The position numbers and the translations under genes are program-made. 42,684 bases of DNA from Microbacterium resistens NBRC 103078 (lineage in GTDB: Bacteria > Actinomycetota > Actinomycetes > Actinomycetales > Microbacteriaceae). The notes below the pieces were generated by a model. That model searched no databases. It was not told where the DNA came from and was given only the letters and a program-made list of their open reading frames with translations. Positions within the stretch are counted from its first letter, which is position 1, and each line of letters begins with the position of its first letter. The stretch is from NCBI RefSeq assembly GCF_001552355.1, contig NZ_BCRA01000051.1, positions 1 to 42,684 on the forward strand, read 5' to 3'. Below are positions 8,185 to 15,343 of the stretch, in pieces.

Positions 8185-9584
8185 GCCTGACCGAGCTCGT
8201 CGCGCAGGTGGCGCGTCCGGTGATCACGGGCATGTCGCGACCGGATCCGGTGCGTCCGCCCGCCGGCACGGCGGTGCGGCGCGTGGTCGTGATCGCGGAC
8301 GCCGACTCGTTCGTGAAGTGGGGCGCGGCGCTGGTCGACGAGGTGCGCGGGATCAGCGCGCACCTGCTCCTCGTGCGCACGCCGCTGCGCGTGAGCGGCG
8401 ACCAGGAGCGCGCGGCGGTCGCCGGGACCCGATTCGCGGCCCCCGGCGCCCGGACGCGGATCGACCTCCGGGAACTGCGCGGCTGGCTGGACTGGGATCG
8501 CCCGGACGTCGTGGTGCTCGCGGGCCGCGGCCCGCTCATCCGTCTGCTCCAGCGCGAGATCGACCGGCTCGTCGAGCGCCCCGTGGTCGTCACCGGGCTC
8601 CCCGGGGCGTCGGTGCCGGCGCTGCGCGGCGCGCTGTCCTATCGCGCGCACAGCGATCTCGTCGTGGTGCACTCGCACCGCGAGCGCCGCGCCTACCGCG
8701 AGCTCGCGCGACGGATCCGCGTCGACGTGCCCATCGCCCTCGCCACGCTGCCCTTCGCCCGGACGACGGGCGGCCCCGGCGCGTCCGTGGCGGAGCCGGC
8801 GACGGACCTCGTCTTCGCCGCGCAGGCGCTCGTGCCCTCCTCCCGAGAAGACCGTGCACGGATCGCGGGGATCCTGCGGCGGGCGGCCCTGGCCGATCCC
8901 TCCCGACGCGTGGTCGTCAAGCTCCGCGCCCGGCCGGGCGAGCCGCAGACCCACGCCGAACGCGACGGCTATCCGGAGCTGATCGCCGCCATCGGTCCGG
9001 TGCCGCCGAACCTGGTGTTCTCGTACGGCTCGATGCGGGATGCCCTCGCGCGGGCCGAGGGCCTCGTGACGGTCGGATCGACGGCGGCCGTCGAGGCGAT
9101 CGCGGCCGGGGTCCCCGTGATCGCCCTGGATCTGTTCGGCTTCGACAAGGCGCTGCTGAACACCGTCTTCGCGGACTCCGGACTGCGCGGAGGGGAGGAG
9201 GACGTGGTCGCCCGCCGCTTCCGTCACCCGGATCCGAGCTGGCTCACGCAGAACTACTTCCACGACCCGGCGGAGTCGGACTGGTGGGCGACGACCCGGG
9301 AGCTGGTCGCGCAGCGTCGTCGCGGCGCGCTGGCTCCGCGGACGGCACCCGCGCCGCGCGGTGGGCCGCTCCACGCGGCCTGGCAGCGCAAGAGCGTGCT
9401 CGGCGCCGAGGACCGCACGCTCTCCGGAGCCGTCGCCCTCGTGCTCGGCACCCCGGTCGTGCGTGCGATCGTCGCCGTGCGGCGGTGGCGCGGGCGTCGC
9501 GGGATCGGATCCTGGACGCACGCCGCGAGCGACTTCACCCTCTCGCCCTCTCCGCACCGCGACCGCATCCGCCCCGCCCGCTGA
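8181..9584 (+). CDS. Putative GT-B glycosyltransferase (DUF6716-like) of the nonulosonate locus
   Basis: 467 residues from the ATG that overlaps the neuB stop. There are no membrane segments. The N-terminal half starts RRVVVIADADSFVKW (33-47) and resembles a Rossmann domain; the C-terminal half contains VVVKLRARPGE (244-254) and VGSTAAVEAIAAGVPVIALDLFG (298-320), the Ser-Thr...Glu donor-site arrangement seen in GT-B enzymes that make anionic wall polymers and polysialic acid. I recall similar actinobacterial proteins filed under DUF6716 as putative glycosyltransferases, but I could not search. Overlap with neuB makes a role in the same polymer likely. The C-terminal ~90 residues are basic. 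Acceptor and linkage are unknown. An upstream in-frame ATG at 8028 would lie inside neuB and is rejected. Confidence 0.72.
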   Translation: MSLTELVAQVARPVITGMSRPDPVRPPAGTAVRRVVVIADADSFVKWGAALVDEVRGISAHLLLVRTPLRVSGDQERAAVAGTRFAAPGARTRIDLRELRGWLDWDRPDVVVLAGRGPLIRLLQREIDRLVERPVVVTGLPGASVPALRGALSYRAHSDLVVVHSHRERRAYRELARRIRVDVPIALATLPFARTTGGPGASVAEPATDLVFAAQALVPSSREDRARIAGILRRAALADPSRRVVVKLRARPGEPQTHAERDGYPELIAAIGPVPPNLVFSYGSMRDALARAEGLVTVGSTAAVEAIAAGVPVIALDLFGFDKALLNTVFADSGLRGGEEDVVARRFRHPDPSWLTQNYFHDPAESDWWATTRELVAQRRRGALAPRTAPAPRGGPLHAAWQRKSVLGAEDRTLSGAVALVLGTPVVRAIVAVRRWRGRRGIGSWTHAASDFTLSPSPHRDRIRPAR

Positions 9585-9616
9585 TCCCCTGCTCCCCGCC
9601 TGCCCCCTCTCGTCCT

Positions 9617-9694
9617 GCGGAGATCGCGCGCGGAGTTCACATGGATCTGCGGAGTTCGCACGGATCTGCGGAGATCCAAGGCGGATTCGTCCGC
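9617..9694. repeat. Short tandem repeats (GCGGAG units) with two small hairpins
   Basis: GCGGAG recurs at 9617, 9630, 9649 and 9668. The units at 9630-9648 and 9649-9667 are 19 bp each and match at 17 of 19 positions. GGATCT-GCGG-AGATCC (9662-9677) is a perfect 6-bp hairpin, and GCGGA-TTCG-TCCGC (9681-9694) a perfect 5-bp hairpin with a TTCG loop. The block separates the nonulosonate locus from the rpsF promoter and could terminate the former. Confidence 0.6.
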
Positions 9695-9755
9695 AAGGTG
9701 GGGGTTCTCCGTGAGAGCCCGACGGGTGCGGTCAGCGGGGCGGGGGGATCTCCGC

Positions 9756-9761
9756 TAGACT
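9756..9761 (+). promoter_or_regulatory. rpsF operon -10 box TAGACT
   Basis: TAGACT fits the actinobacterial -10 consensus TAnnnT. No convincing -35 is visible at 16-18 bp upstream. Initiation would be near 9768, giving a leader of about 105 bases before the rpsF GTG. Confidence 0.5.
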
Positions 9762-9770
9762 GTTGTGGTT

Positions 9771-9805
9771 GTCTGCCCGGGAGTCATCGACTCCGAACGG
9801 CGGAC
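9771..9805 (+). promoter_or_regulatory. Structured rpsF leader, candidate S6:S18 autoregulatory site
   Basis: A 7-bp outer stem (9771-9777 with 9799-9805, one G-U pair) encloses a perfect 6-bp stem-loop GGAGTC-ATC-GACTCC (9780-9794). The asymmetric internal loop on the 3' side reads GAAC, preceded by CCG spanning 9793-9795. A second hairpin CCGGGA-AAG-TCCCGG follows at 9829-9843, just before the ribosome site. A CCG-bearing bulge beside a hairpin is the reported recognition feature of S6:S18 on rpsF leaders; applying it here is an inference. Confidence 0.45.
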
Positions 9806-9873
9806 ACGTGCAACACACCCTCCTGCTTCCGGGAAAGTCCCGGGAGCCGTTCTAGTCCGAAGGAGGTGGGTAA

Positions 9874-10239
9874 GTGACGCACCAGTACGAGCTCATGGTC
9901 ATTCTGACCCCTGAGCTGGACGAGCGCCAGGTTGCCCCCAACCTCGACAAGTTCCTGAAGGTCATCACGAACGATGGTGGCTCGATCGACAAGGTCGACG
10001 TCTGGGGCAAGCGCCGTTTCGCCTACGAGATCAACAAGAAGAGCGAGGGCATCTACGCCGTCGTCAACTTCACCGCGACGAGCGAGGCCACGCAGGAGCT
10101 CGACCGCCAGCTCAAGCTGAGCGAGCTCGTGTTCCGCACCAAGGTCCTGCGCGCCGAGGAGGCCCAGGCCATGGTCGCCGCCGAGGCGAAGCGCGCCGAG
10201 GAGAAGGCCGCCCGCAAGCCCAAGGTCGCGAAGGCGTAA
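9874..10239 (+). CDS. rpsF: 30S ribosomal protein S6
   Basis: 121 residues starting at GTG behind a strong AGGAGG site (9861-9866), seven bases upstream. The sequence begins [19 protein letters not shown] and carries the S6 hallmarks [17 protein letters not shown] and the conserved Arg/Lys-rich C-terminal tail. S6 binds 16S rRNA together with S18 in the platform of the small subunit, and both genes lie in this operon with ssb between them. The C-terminal Ala/Lys/Glu extension of about 20 residues is common in actinobacteria. This is the first gene of rpsF-ssb-rpsR-rplI and probably responds to the structured leader upstream. Confidence 0.97.
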   Translation: MTHQYELMVILTPELDERQVAPNLDKFLKVITNDGGSIDKVDVWGKRRFAYEINKKSEGIYAVVNFTATSEATQELDRQLKLSELVFRTKVLRAEEAQAMVAAEAKRAEEKAARKPKVAKA

Positions 10240-10244
10240 TCCCC

Positions 10245-10745
10245 ATGGCCGGCGAAACCGTCATCACCGTGGTGGGCAACCTCACCGCCGACCCCGAGCT
10301 GCGCTACACGCAGAACGGGCTGCCGGTGGCGAACTTCACCATCGCGTCGACGCCGCGCACCTTCGATCGTCAGGCGAACGAGTGGAAGGACGGCGAAGCG
10401 CTGTTCCTCCGCGCGTCGGTCTGGCGCGAGTTCGCCGAGCACGTGGCGGGTTCGCTGACGAAGGGCATGCGCGTCGTGGCCCAGGGTCGTCTGCGCCAGC
10501 GTTCCTACCAGGACCGCGAGGGCAACAACCGCACCGCGATCGAACTGGAGGTCGACGAGATCGGCCCCTCGCTCCGCTACGCGACGGCGCAGGTCACCCG
10601 CGCCGCCTCGGGGGGAGCCGGTGGCGGTGGCGGTCAGCGCCCGCAGCAGCAGCAGGTGTCGGAGGAGCCGTGGTCGACGCCCGGCTCGTCCAGCGCCGAT
10701 GCGTGGTCGACGCCCGGCAGCTTCGGCGACGACACGCCCTTCTGA
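10245..10745 (+). CDS. ssb: Single-stranded DNA-binding protein
   Basis: 166 residues. The OB-fold covers about 1-112 ([47 protein letters not shown]). A Gly/Gln-rich flexible linker follows (about 118-145), and the acidic tip ends GDDTPF, the segment that recruits replication and repair partners; the usual tip has more Asp residues, so this one is slightly divergent. It lies five bases after rpsF in the classic rpsF-ssb-rpsR order, so it is co-transcribed and expressed with ribosome synthesis. It coats single-stranded DNA at the replication fork. Confidence 0.97.
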   Translation: MAGETVITVVGNLTADPELRYTQNGLPVANFTIASTPRTFDRQANEWKDGEALFLRASVWREFAEHVAGSLTKGMRVVAQGRLRQRSYQDREGNNRTAIELEVDEIGPSLRYATAQVTRAASGGAGGGGGQRPQQQQVSEEPWSTPGSSSADAWSTPGSFGDDTPF

Positions 10746-10761
10746 TCCCAAACTTCTGAGT

Positions 10762-10788
10762 CCGGTCCTGAGCCCGTCGAGGGGCCGG
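10762..10788. repeat. Inverted repeat between ssb and rpsR
   Basis: CCGGTCC (10762-10768) pairs with GGGCCGG in GGGGCCGG (10781-10788), allowing one G-U pair, around TGAGCCCGTCGAG. The core resembles the dispersed element CCTGAGCCTGTCGAAGG common in high-GC actinobacteria. It may act as an attenuator or mRNA-stabilising stem within the operon. Confidence 0.5.
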
Positions 10789-10813
10789 AGTCTTCATCAC
10801 CTAAGGAAATCTC

Positions 10814-11068
10814 ATGGCTGGAAAGTCGAGCGGCGACCGCCGCAAGCCGCGGAAGGGCGCGAAGAACGCCGCTCCCGCGAAGTCCATCCGCGTGGGTGTC
10901 ATCGACTACAAGGACGTCGCGACCCTCCGCAAGTTCATCTCGGAGCGCGGCAAGATCCGCGCCCGTCGCATCACCGGAGTCTCGGTGCAGGAGCAGCGTC
11001 TGATCGCCAAGGCGATCAAGAACGCGCGCGAGATGGCGCTCCTGCCCTACGCCGGCGCCGGCCGCTAA
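10814..11068 (+). CDS. rpsR: 30S ribosomal protein S18
   Basis: 84 residues with a basic N-terminus ([17 protein letters not shown]) and the conserved core [25 protein letters not shown], followed by the helix [22 protein letters not shown]. It is the partner of S6 in the 30S platform. There are no CxxC zinc-binding cysteines, so this is the zinc-independent form. The ribosome site AAGGAAAT lies just upstream. Some actinobacteria carry a second S18 paralog elsewhere; this is the operon copy. Confidence 0.97.
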   Translation: MAGKSSGDRRKPRKGAKNAAPAKSIRVGVIDYKDVATLRKFISERGKIRARRITGVSVQEQRLIAKAIKNAREMALLPYAGAGR

Positions 11069-11080
11069 GGGGTACCGACA

Positions 11081-11533
11081 ATGGCAAAGCTGATTCTCAC
11101 GAACGAGGTCGCCGGGCTCGGTAGCGCTGGCGACGTCATCGAGGTCAAGAACGGGTACGCCCGCAACTACCTCATCCCGCAGGGCTTCGCCGTCGCGTGG
11201 ACGCGCGGTGGCGAGAAGCAGGTCGAGCAGATCCGCTCGGCTCGCCAGGCCCGTGCGATCCACGACCGCGAAGAGGCCGTGGCGCTCAAGGACAAGCTGC
11301 AGGCCGCCAAGGTCCGCCTCGCCGTCAAGGCGGGCGCCGAGGGTCGTCTGTTCGGTTCCGTCAAGACCGGTGACGTCGCGGACGCCGTCGAGGCCGCCGG
11401 CATCGGCGCGATCGACAAGCGCAAGGTGCACATCACCTCGCCGATCAAGTCGGTCGGCGAGCACGAGGCCACCGTCCGTCTCCACGAGGACGTGACCGCG
11501 GTCATCACCCTTCAGGTCGTCGCCGCCAAGTAA
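11081..11533 (+). CDS. rplI: 50S ribosomal protein L9
   Basis: 150 residues. The N-terminal domain has the L9 signature ([28 protein letters not shown], about residues 6-33), followed by the long connecting helix (about 45-80) and the C-terminal rRNA-binding domain [16 protein letters not shown]. It binds 23S rRNA at the L1 stalk base and reaches across to a neighbouring ribosome. It lies 12 bases after rpsR and ends the operon; a strong terminator hairpin follows within 20 bases. Confidence 0.97.
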   Translation: MAKLILTNEVAGLGSAGDVIEVKNGYARNYLIPQGFAVAWTRGGEKQVEQIRSARQARAIHDREEAVALKDKLQAAKVRLAVKAGAEGRLFGSVKTGDVADAVEAAGIGAIDKRKVHITSPIKSVGEHEATVRLHEDVTAVITLQVVAAK

Positions 11534-11550
11534 GCGCGACGCCGTACGAC

Positions 11551-11578
11551 AGCCCCCGGGTCCTCGGACCCGGGGGCT
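11551..11578 (+). terminator. Strong hairpin terminator after rplI
   Basis: AGCCCCCGGGTCC pairs with GGACCCGGGGGCT, a 12-13 bp perfect stem with a very tight loop, followed by a short T-containing stretch (CTTCGTCGTGT). It ends the rpsF-ssb-rpsR-rplI transcript. Confidence 0.85.
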
Positions 11579-11637
11579 TCGTCGTGTCGGCCGTCCACGA
11601 AACCCGCCAGCGCCTGACGGACGCCAGCGCGCGTGAC

Positions 11638-11643
11638 TAGGAT
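11638..11643 (+). promoter_or_regulatory. -10 box TAGGAT, leaderless start
   Basis: TAGGAT lies exactly six bases (CCGACC) before the ATG at 11650; no ribosome site is visible. Confidence 0.55.
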
Positions 11644-11649
11644 CCGACC

Positions 11650-12396
11650 ATGCGTCGATCGATCCGTCCGGCCGTCCTCGCGTTCGTCGCCGTCCTGGGA
11701 GGTGTGCTCGGCGGCGCCCTCGCCGGATGCTCCGCCATAACCCCGGAGCCGCCACTGAGCGAGGTCGTGCTCGACGTGCCCGCCGGGAGCGCCGACGCCG
11801 CCCGAGAGGCGCTGGAGGAGCGTCTGGAGGCCGCCGGGATGGAACGCGTCTCGGTGGCGGCGGACGGGGAGCGCGTGACCGTGCGGTTCGCGCCGGACAC
11901 CGTGGGGGTCGCCGATGACGTCTTCACCACTCCTGGAGTGCTGGCGATCCGGCCGGTGACCGCTCCTGCGGCCGATCCGCTGCCGGACTGCGTCAACGCG
12001 ACCCCGCAGGAGGCGTGCCAGGCGGAGACGCCGGACGGAGAACTGCTGCGGCTCGGCCCGTCGGACGTCGCCGGCCACGCCGTGGACGGTGTCGAGGCGC
12101 GGATCGAGCAGGGCGAGTGGGTCGTGCTGCTGGACCTCACCGACGCGGGCGGGGCGGCGATGGAAGTGTTGACCGGTGCGCTCGCCTGTGCCGAGGACCA
12201 GGCCCTGCCCCGGATGGCGGTCCTACTGGACGGAGGGATCCTGACGGCGCCGTCGCTCTTCCTGGAGTGCGGGGATGCTCTGACGACGGAGATCCAGTTC
12301 TCCGGCATGAAGGATCGGCAGGACGCGATGCGCACGGCCGCTCTCCTCGCCGCGGAGCTTCCCGAGGGCGTGACGATCGTCTCCGCGACGCCCTGA
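11650..12396 (+). CDS. Lipoprotein with SecD/SecDF P1-head-like domain
   Basis: 248 residues. A lipoprotein signal peptide ends at LAGC (24-27), so the mature protein would be lipid-anchored at Cys27 on the outer membrane face. The body resembles the periplasmic P1 region of SecD: a ferredoxin-like repeat (EVVLDVPAGSADAAREALEERLEAAG, about 38-63), a GVLAIRPV strand, then the P1-head features WVVLLDLTDAGGAAMEVL (about 157-173) and RMAVLLDGGILTAPSL (about 193-208). SecD also has six membrane helices; none are present here. It is therefore a free-standing P1-like domain, perhaps helping proteins fold or move outside the membrane. The assignment rests on motif resemblance. It is a single gene between rplI and dnaB with a leaderless-type promoter. 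Confidence 0.75.
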   Translation: MRRSIRPAVLAFVAVLGGVLGGALAGCSAITPEPPLSEVVLDVPAGSADAAREALEERLEAAGMERVSVAADGERVTVRFAPDTVGVADDVFTTPGVLAIRPVTAPAADPLPDCVNATPQEACQAETPDGELLRLGPSDVAGHAVDGVEARIEQGEWVVLLDLTDAGGAAMEVLTGALACAEDQALPRMAVLLDGGILTAPSLFLECGDALTTEIQFSGMKDRQDAMRTAALLAAELPEGVTIVSATP

Positions 12397-12930
12397 GCGG
12401 TCGCAGCGCCGAGACGATCGGTATCCTGCCCCGGCGTGTCGCGGCGTCTTCCGCATGATCACGCGGGAGACGCGCCCGGTGCGGATCCGAGCTTGACAAG
12501 AGGGGCCGCCATCCCCTTGTTCTCCCCAGGTTGTGCACATGACGTTCGACGTCGCGACAACCTTCAATCCCCGCTTTAAGCGGGAATCCATCCACAGGCT
12601 GGGGAAAGCACTAATCCCTGGTCACGCAGAATTAAAAAGTCCGGACTCACCGACATCCACCGCGTTGTCCACAGGCGCTGTTCACAGACACACCCAAGTT
12701 CTTCGCAACCTCTCCACAGAGTTATCCACAGGGTGTGTTGCGGGTGTGGAATCGCCCTCCTAGCCTGAGTCACACGCGATGTCGGTGGTCCGTGATCTGC
12801 TGTGCGGAGTCCGGTCCACATCACGCGTTCGGGATCCCGGGTCGGACACCGAGCGCAACCGCGCCCCAGCGCGGGCGAGGCGTTCGCGAGCGTTCGAGGC
12901 GTGCATGACGCGCGCAGAAGGGGGAGCGGT
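12397..12930. other. 534-bp intergenic region upstream of dnaB with DnaA-box-like sites
   Basis: This is the most A+T-rich non-coding stretch noticed in the window. Perfect DnaA-box matches are TTGTCCACA (12665-12673) and TTATCCACA (12722-12730); TTGTGCACA (12531-12539) has one mismatch, and partial sites CATCCACAG (near 12589) and CTCTCCACA (12711-12719) lie between. A palindrome CCCGCTT-T-AAGCGGG occupies 12570-12584. DnaA could regulate dnaB from here, or the cluster could titrate or load DnaA. The canonical dnaA-dnaN neighbours of oriC are not in this window. Confidence 0.65.
12738..12766 (+). promoter_or_regulatory. Candidate dnaB promoter, TTGCGG-17 bp-TAGCCT
   Basis: -35 TTGCGG (12738-12743) and -10 TAGCCT (12761-12766) are spaced 17 bp. 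The promoter starts seven bases after the second perfect DnaA box, so DnaA bound there could touch RNA polymerase. Initiation near 12773 would give a leader of about 158 bases. Confidence 0.5.
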
Positions 12931-14322
12931 TTGTCGATCGCCGACATCTCGGAGGAGCGACTCGGACGAGGGCGCGAGCCGGAGCGCACCCCGCCGCACG
13001 ACCTCATCGCCGAGCAGAGCACCCTGGGCGGCATGCTGCTGTCGAAGGACGCCGTCGCCGACGTGATCGAGACCCTCCGCGGCACCGACTTCTACATCCC
13101 CAAGCACGAGCTGATCTTCGAGGCGATCCTCTCGCTGTACTCGCACGGCGAGCCCACGGACGTGATCGCCGTCGGCGACGAGCTCGTCAAGACGGGCAAC
13201 CTGCAGCGCGCCGGCGGCATCGACTACCTGCACACCCTCACCTCGATCGTCCCCACCGCGGCCAACGCGGGCTACTACGCGGGGATCGTGTCCGAGCGCG
13301 CCATCCTGCGCAAGCTCGTCGACGCCGGAACCCGCATCGTGCAGATGGGCTACGACGGGCAGGGCGACGCGACCGACCTCGTCAACACGGCGCAGGCCGA
13401 GATCTACTCCGTGACCGGCACCGAGACGACCGAGGACTACGTGCCGCTCACCGTGGCGGTCGACGCCGCCGTGGAGGAGATCGAGGCCGCGAACGGCCGC
13501 GACGGGACCATGACCGGCGTCCCGACCGGTTTCCGCGAGCTCGACGAACTCACCAATGGGCTGCACGGCGGTCAGATGATCGTCGTGGCGGCGCGTCCGG
13601 CCATGGGTAAGTCGACGCTCGCGCTGGACTTCGCACGCGCGGCGTCGATCGGCCACAACATGCCCTCCATCTTCTTCTCGCTGGAGATGGGCAAGAGCGA
13701 GATCGCCATGCGTCTGCTCAGCGCCGAGGGCGCCGTGCCGCTGCAGAACATGCGCAAGGGCACGCTCGACCAGCGCGACTGGACGACGGTGGCGGCGACC
13801 CGCGGGCGGATCAACGACGCCCCCCTGTACATCGACGACAGCCCCAACATGACCCTGGTCGAGATCCGCGCGAAGTGCCGCCGGCTCAAGCAGCGCGCCG
13901 GTCTCAAGATGGTCATCATCGACTATCTGCAGCTCATGACGAGCGGCAAGCGCGTCGAGTCGCGTCAGCAGGAGGTCTCCGAGTTCTCGCGTGCGCTCAA
14001 GCTGCTCGCGAAGGAGCTCCAGGTGCCGGTGATCGCGCTCAGCCAGCTGAACCGTGGTCCCGAGCAGCGGCAGGACAAGAAGCCCGCGATCAGCGACCTG
14101 CGAGAGTCGGGATCGATCGAGCAGGACGCCGACATGGTGATCCTGCTGCACCGTGACTCCGTCTACGACAAGGACGTCCGTCCTGGCGAGGCGGACCTGA
14201 TCGTGGCGAAGCACCGTAACGGCCCCACGGCGACGATCCAGGTCGCCTTCCAGGGCCACTTCTCCCGCTTCGCCGACATGGCCCCCGACTTCAACGGCGG
14301 TGGCGGCGGCGACTTCGGCTGA
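12931..14322 (+). CDS. dnaB: Replicative DNA helicase DnaB
   Basis: 463 residues from a TTG start. The N-terminal DnaG-interacting domain spans about 22-125 (PPHDLIAEQSTLGGMLLSKDA). The RecA-like motor has Walker A ARPAMGKST (221-229), the LEMGKSEIAMRL segment (251-262), Walker B MVIIDYLQLM (327-336) and the DLRESGSIEQDADMV arginine-finger region. The TTG was chosen because AAGGGGGAG ends five bases upstream and the family homology begins there; an upstream in-frame GTG at 12901 and ATG at 12802 lack homology. The helicase unwinds the replication fork as a hexamer on the lagging strand. Many actinobacterial DnaB genes hold inteins; this one does not. The C-terminus ends in a Gly-rich tail. 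Confidence 0.97.
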   Translation: MSIADISEERLGRGREPERTPPHDLIAEQSTLGGMLLSKDAVADVIETLRGTDFYIPKHELIFEAILSLYSHGEPTDVIAVGDELVKTGNLQRAGGIDYLHTLTSIVPTAANAGYYAGIVSERAILRKLVDAGTRIVQMGYDGQGDATDLVNTAQAEIYSVTGTETTEDYVPLTVAVDAAVEEIEAANGRDGTMTGVPTGFRELDELTNGLHGGQMIVVAARPAMGKSTLALDFARAASIGHNMPSIFFSLEMGKSEIAMRLLSAEGAVPLQNMRKGTLDQRDWTTVAATRGRINDAPLYIDDSPNMTLVEIRAKCRRLKQRAGLKMVIIDYLQLMTSGKRVESRQQEVSEFSRALKLLAKELQVPVIALSQLNRGPEQRQDKKPAISDLRESGSIEQDADMVILLHRDSVYDKDVRPGEADLIVAKHRNGPTATIQVAFQGHFSRFADMAPDFNGGGGGDFG

Positions 14323-14338
14323 GTACCGCCGTGCGGGG

Positions 14339-15223
14339 TCAGCGCGGTTCCCGTGCCCAGGCGTCCGCGAGCCGCTGGCGCAGGGCCGGGAGCTCGATGC
14401 CGGGGTCAGTCACGAGGGGGTTCAGGACCGCGGCACCGCCGATGTAGGCGCGAGGGCGCGGCGGAGGCAGGGGAGTGCGGAGCCCGTCCAGGTACGTGCG
14501 TTCCCCGACGCTGAGGACCTCGTCCGGCAGGGGCAGGCCTCGGCGCAGGGCGGCGGCGCACAGGCCGAGGATGAGAATGGGGACGTCGGAGAGCCCCTTG
14601 TAGCGGTCACGGATCCACCTGCTGCGCCGGGCGTGCGAGCGGAAGGCGCGGATGGCCTCGCGGAAGGCCGGGGCGTCCTCCCGGAGGATCGCCTGCAGCG
14701 CCTGCACCAGCGCCGCGGTCGCGCGGGGGAGGTTCTCCGCCGGAAGGTCGCGGGCGGGCGCCTCGCCCGTGAGCACGGCGTGGACGAGGTTCTGGAGGAT
14801 CGGGACGTCGGGGTCGCCGGTCCAGCTGCCGGCGTCGATCGGCGCCGAGCGGGCGGCGTCGTAACGGATCATCGCCTCGTCGTCGGCGGCGAAGCCGAGG
14901 AGCGGATCCGTGAGGCCCACGCCGCCCCCGAACGGAGGGACCGCCACCCGGCTCACCGCGCGAAGGCGGAGGTAGTCGACGGCGTGATCGCGGAACCGTG
15001 CCGGGTCGTGGCGGAGGCTCGCGGCGAGGACCGGTCCGAGGTGCTGCTCCGGCGACTGCAGGTTCAGGACCACGAGCGCCTGCGGGTCGAGGGCGGCGAC
15101 GAATCCCGGACGCGTCGCGGCGAACCGGGTCCCGGCGCGGTCCGGTCCGGTCACCCTCCGGAGCACCTCGTCGACCTCGGTCTCGATCGCCGACACCGCG
15201 TCCGCCGCTGATCCCGCGTCCAT
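14339..15223 (-). CDS. Hypothetical protein, weakly Imm49-like
   Basis: 294 residues from the ATG at 15223, chosen because GGAGGGAAG lies about seven bases upstream; an ATG 19 codons earlier (15280) has a poorer site. The protein is helical and soluble. Its C-terminal part (PAFREAIRAFRSHARRSRWIRDRYKGLSDVPILILGLCAAALRRGLPLP) follows the pattern of immunity protein 49: an acceptor helix, a basic stretch, then a hydrophobic helix ending in a Gly-containing turn. No toxin gene is adjacent, so an immunity role is not supported by context. It converges on dnaB with a 16-base gap. The function is unknown and the family hint is weak. Confidence 0.7.
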   Translation of the reverse strand: MDAGSAADAVSAIETEVDEVLRRVTGPDRAGTRFAATRPGFVAALDPQALVVLNLQSPEQHLGPVLAASLRHDPARFRDHAVDYLRLRAVSRVAVPPFGGGVGLTDPLLGFAADDEAMIRYDAARSAPIDAGSWTGDPDVPILQNLVHAVLTGEAPARDLPAENLPRATAALVQALQAILREDAPAFREAIRAFRSHARRSRWIRDRYKGLSDVPILILGLCAAALRRGLPLPDEVLSVGERTYLDGLRTPLPPPRPRAYIGGAAVLNPLVTDPGIELPALRQRLADAWAREPR

Positions 15224-15288
15224 CCCGCGCTTCCCTCCTGCTCGGCGGGCGAGGGAGCTGCGGCCGCCGGGGGCGGACATCAGCTTGC

Positions 15289-15316
15289 CAGAAGCTCCGG
15301 CACAGAAGCTCCGGCA
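15289..15316. repeat. 14-bp perfect tandem duplication
   Basis: CAGAAGCTCCGGCA occurs twice in direct succession (15289-15302 and 15303-15316), between the Imm49-like gene and the convergently read 3' end of the monooxygenase. It is probably a slippage product. Confidence 0.8.
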
Positions 15317-15343
15317 CAGGGGATCCCGCTCAGGCCGGTCGGC

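Noticed and set aside
8040..9557. 505-codon minus-strand open frame opposite the GT-B-like gene
   Set aside because: It is a mirror of GC-biased third positions, with no recognisable motif and no ribosome site.
12531..12730. Chromosomal origin oriC
   Set aside because: The DnaA-like boxes are real, but dnaA, dnaN and rpmH are absent and only two boxes are perfect. I therefore report a box cluster, not an origin.
12802..12930. Longer DnaB with 43 extra residues
   Set aside because: The extra stretch is Arg-rich with no family similarity; the TTG at 12931 has a proper ribosome site and starts where DnaB homology begins.
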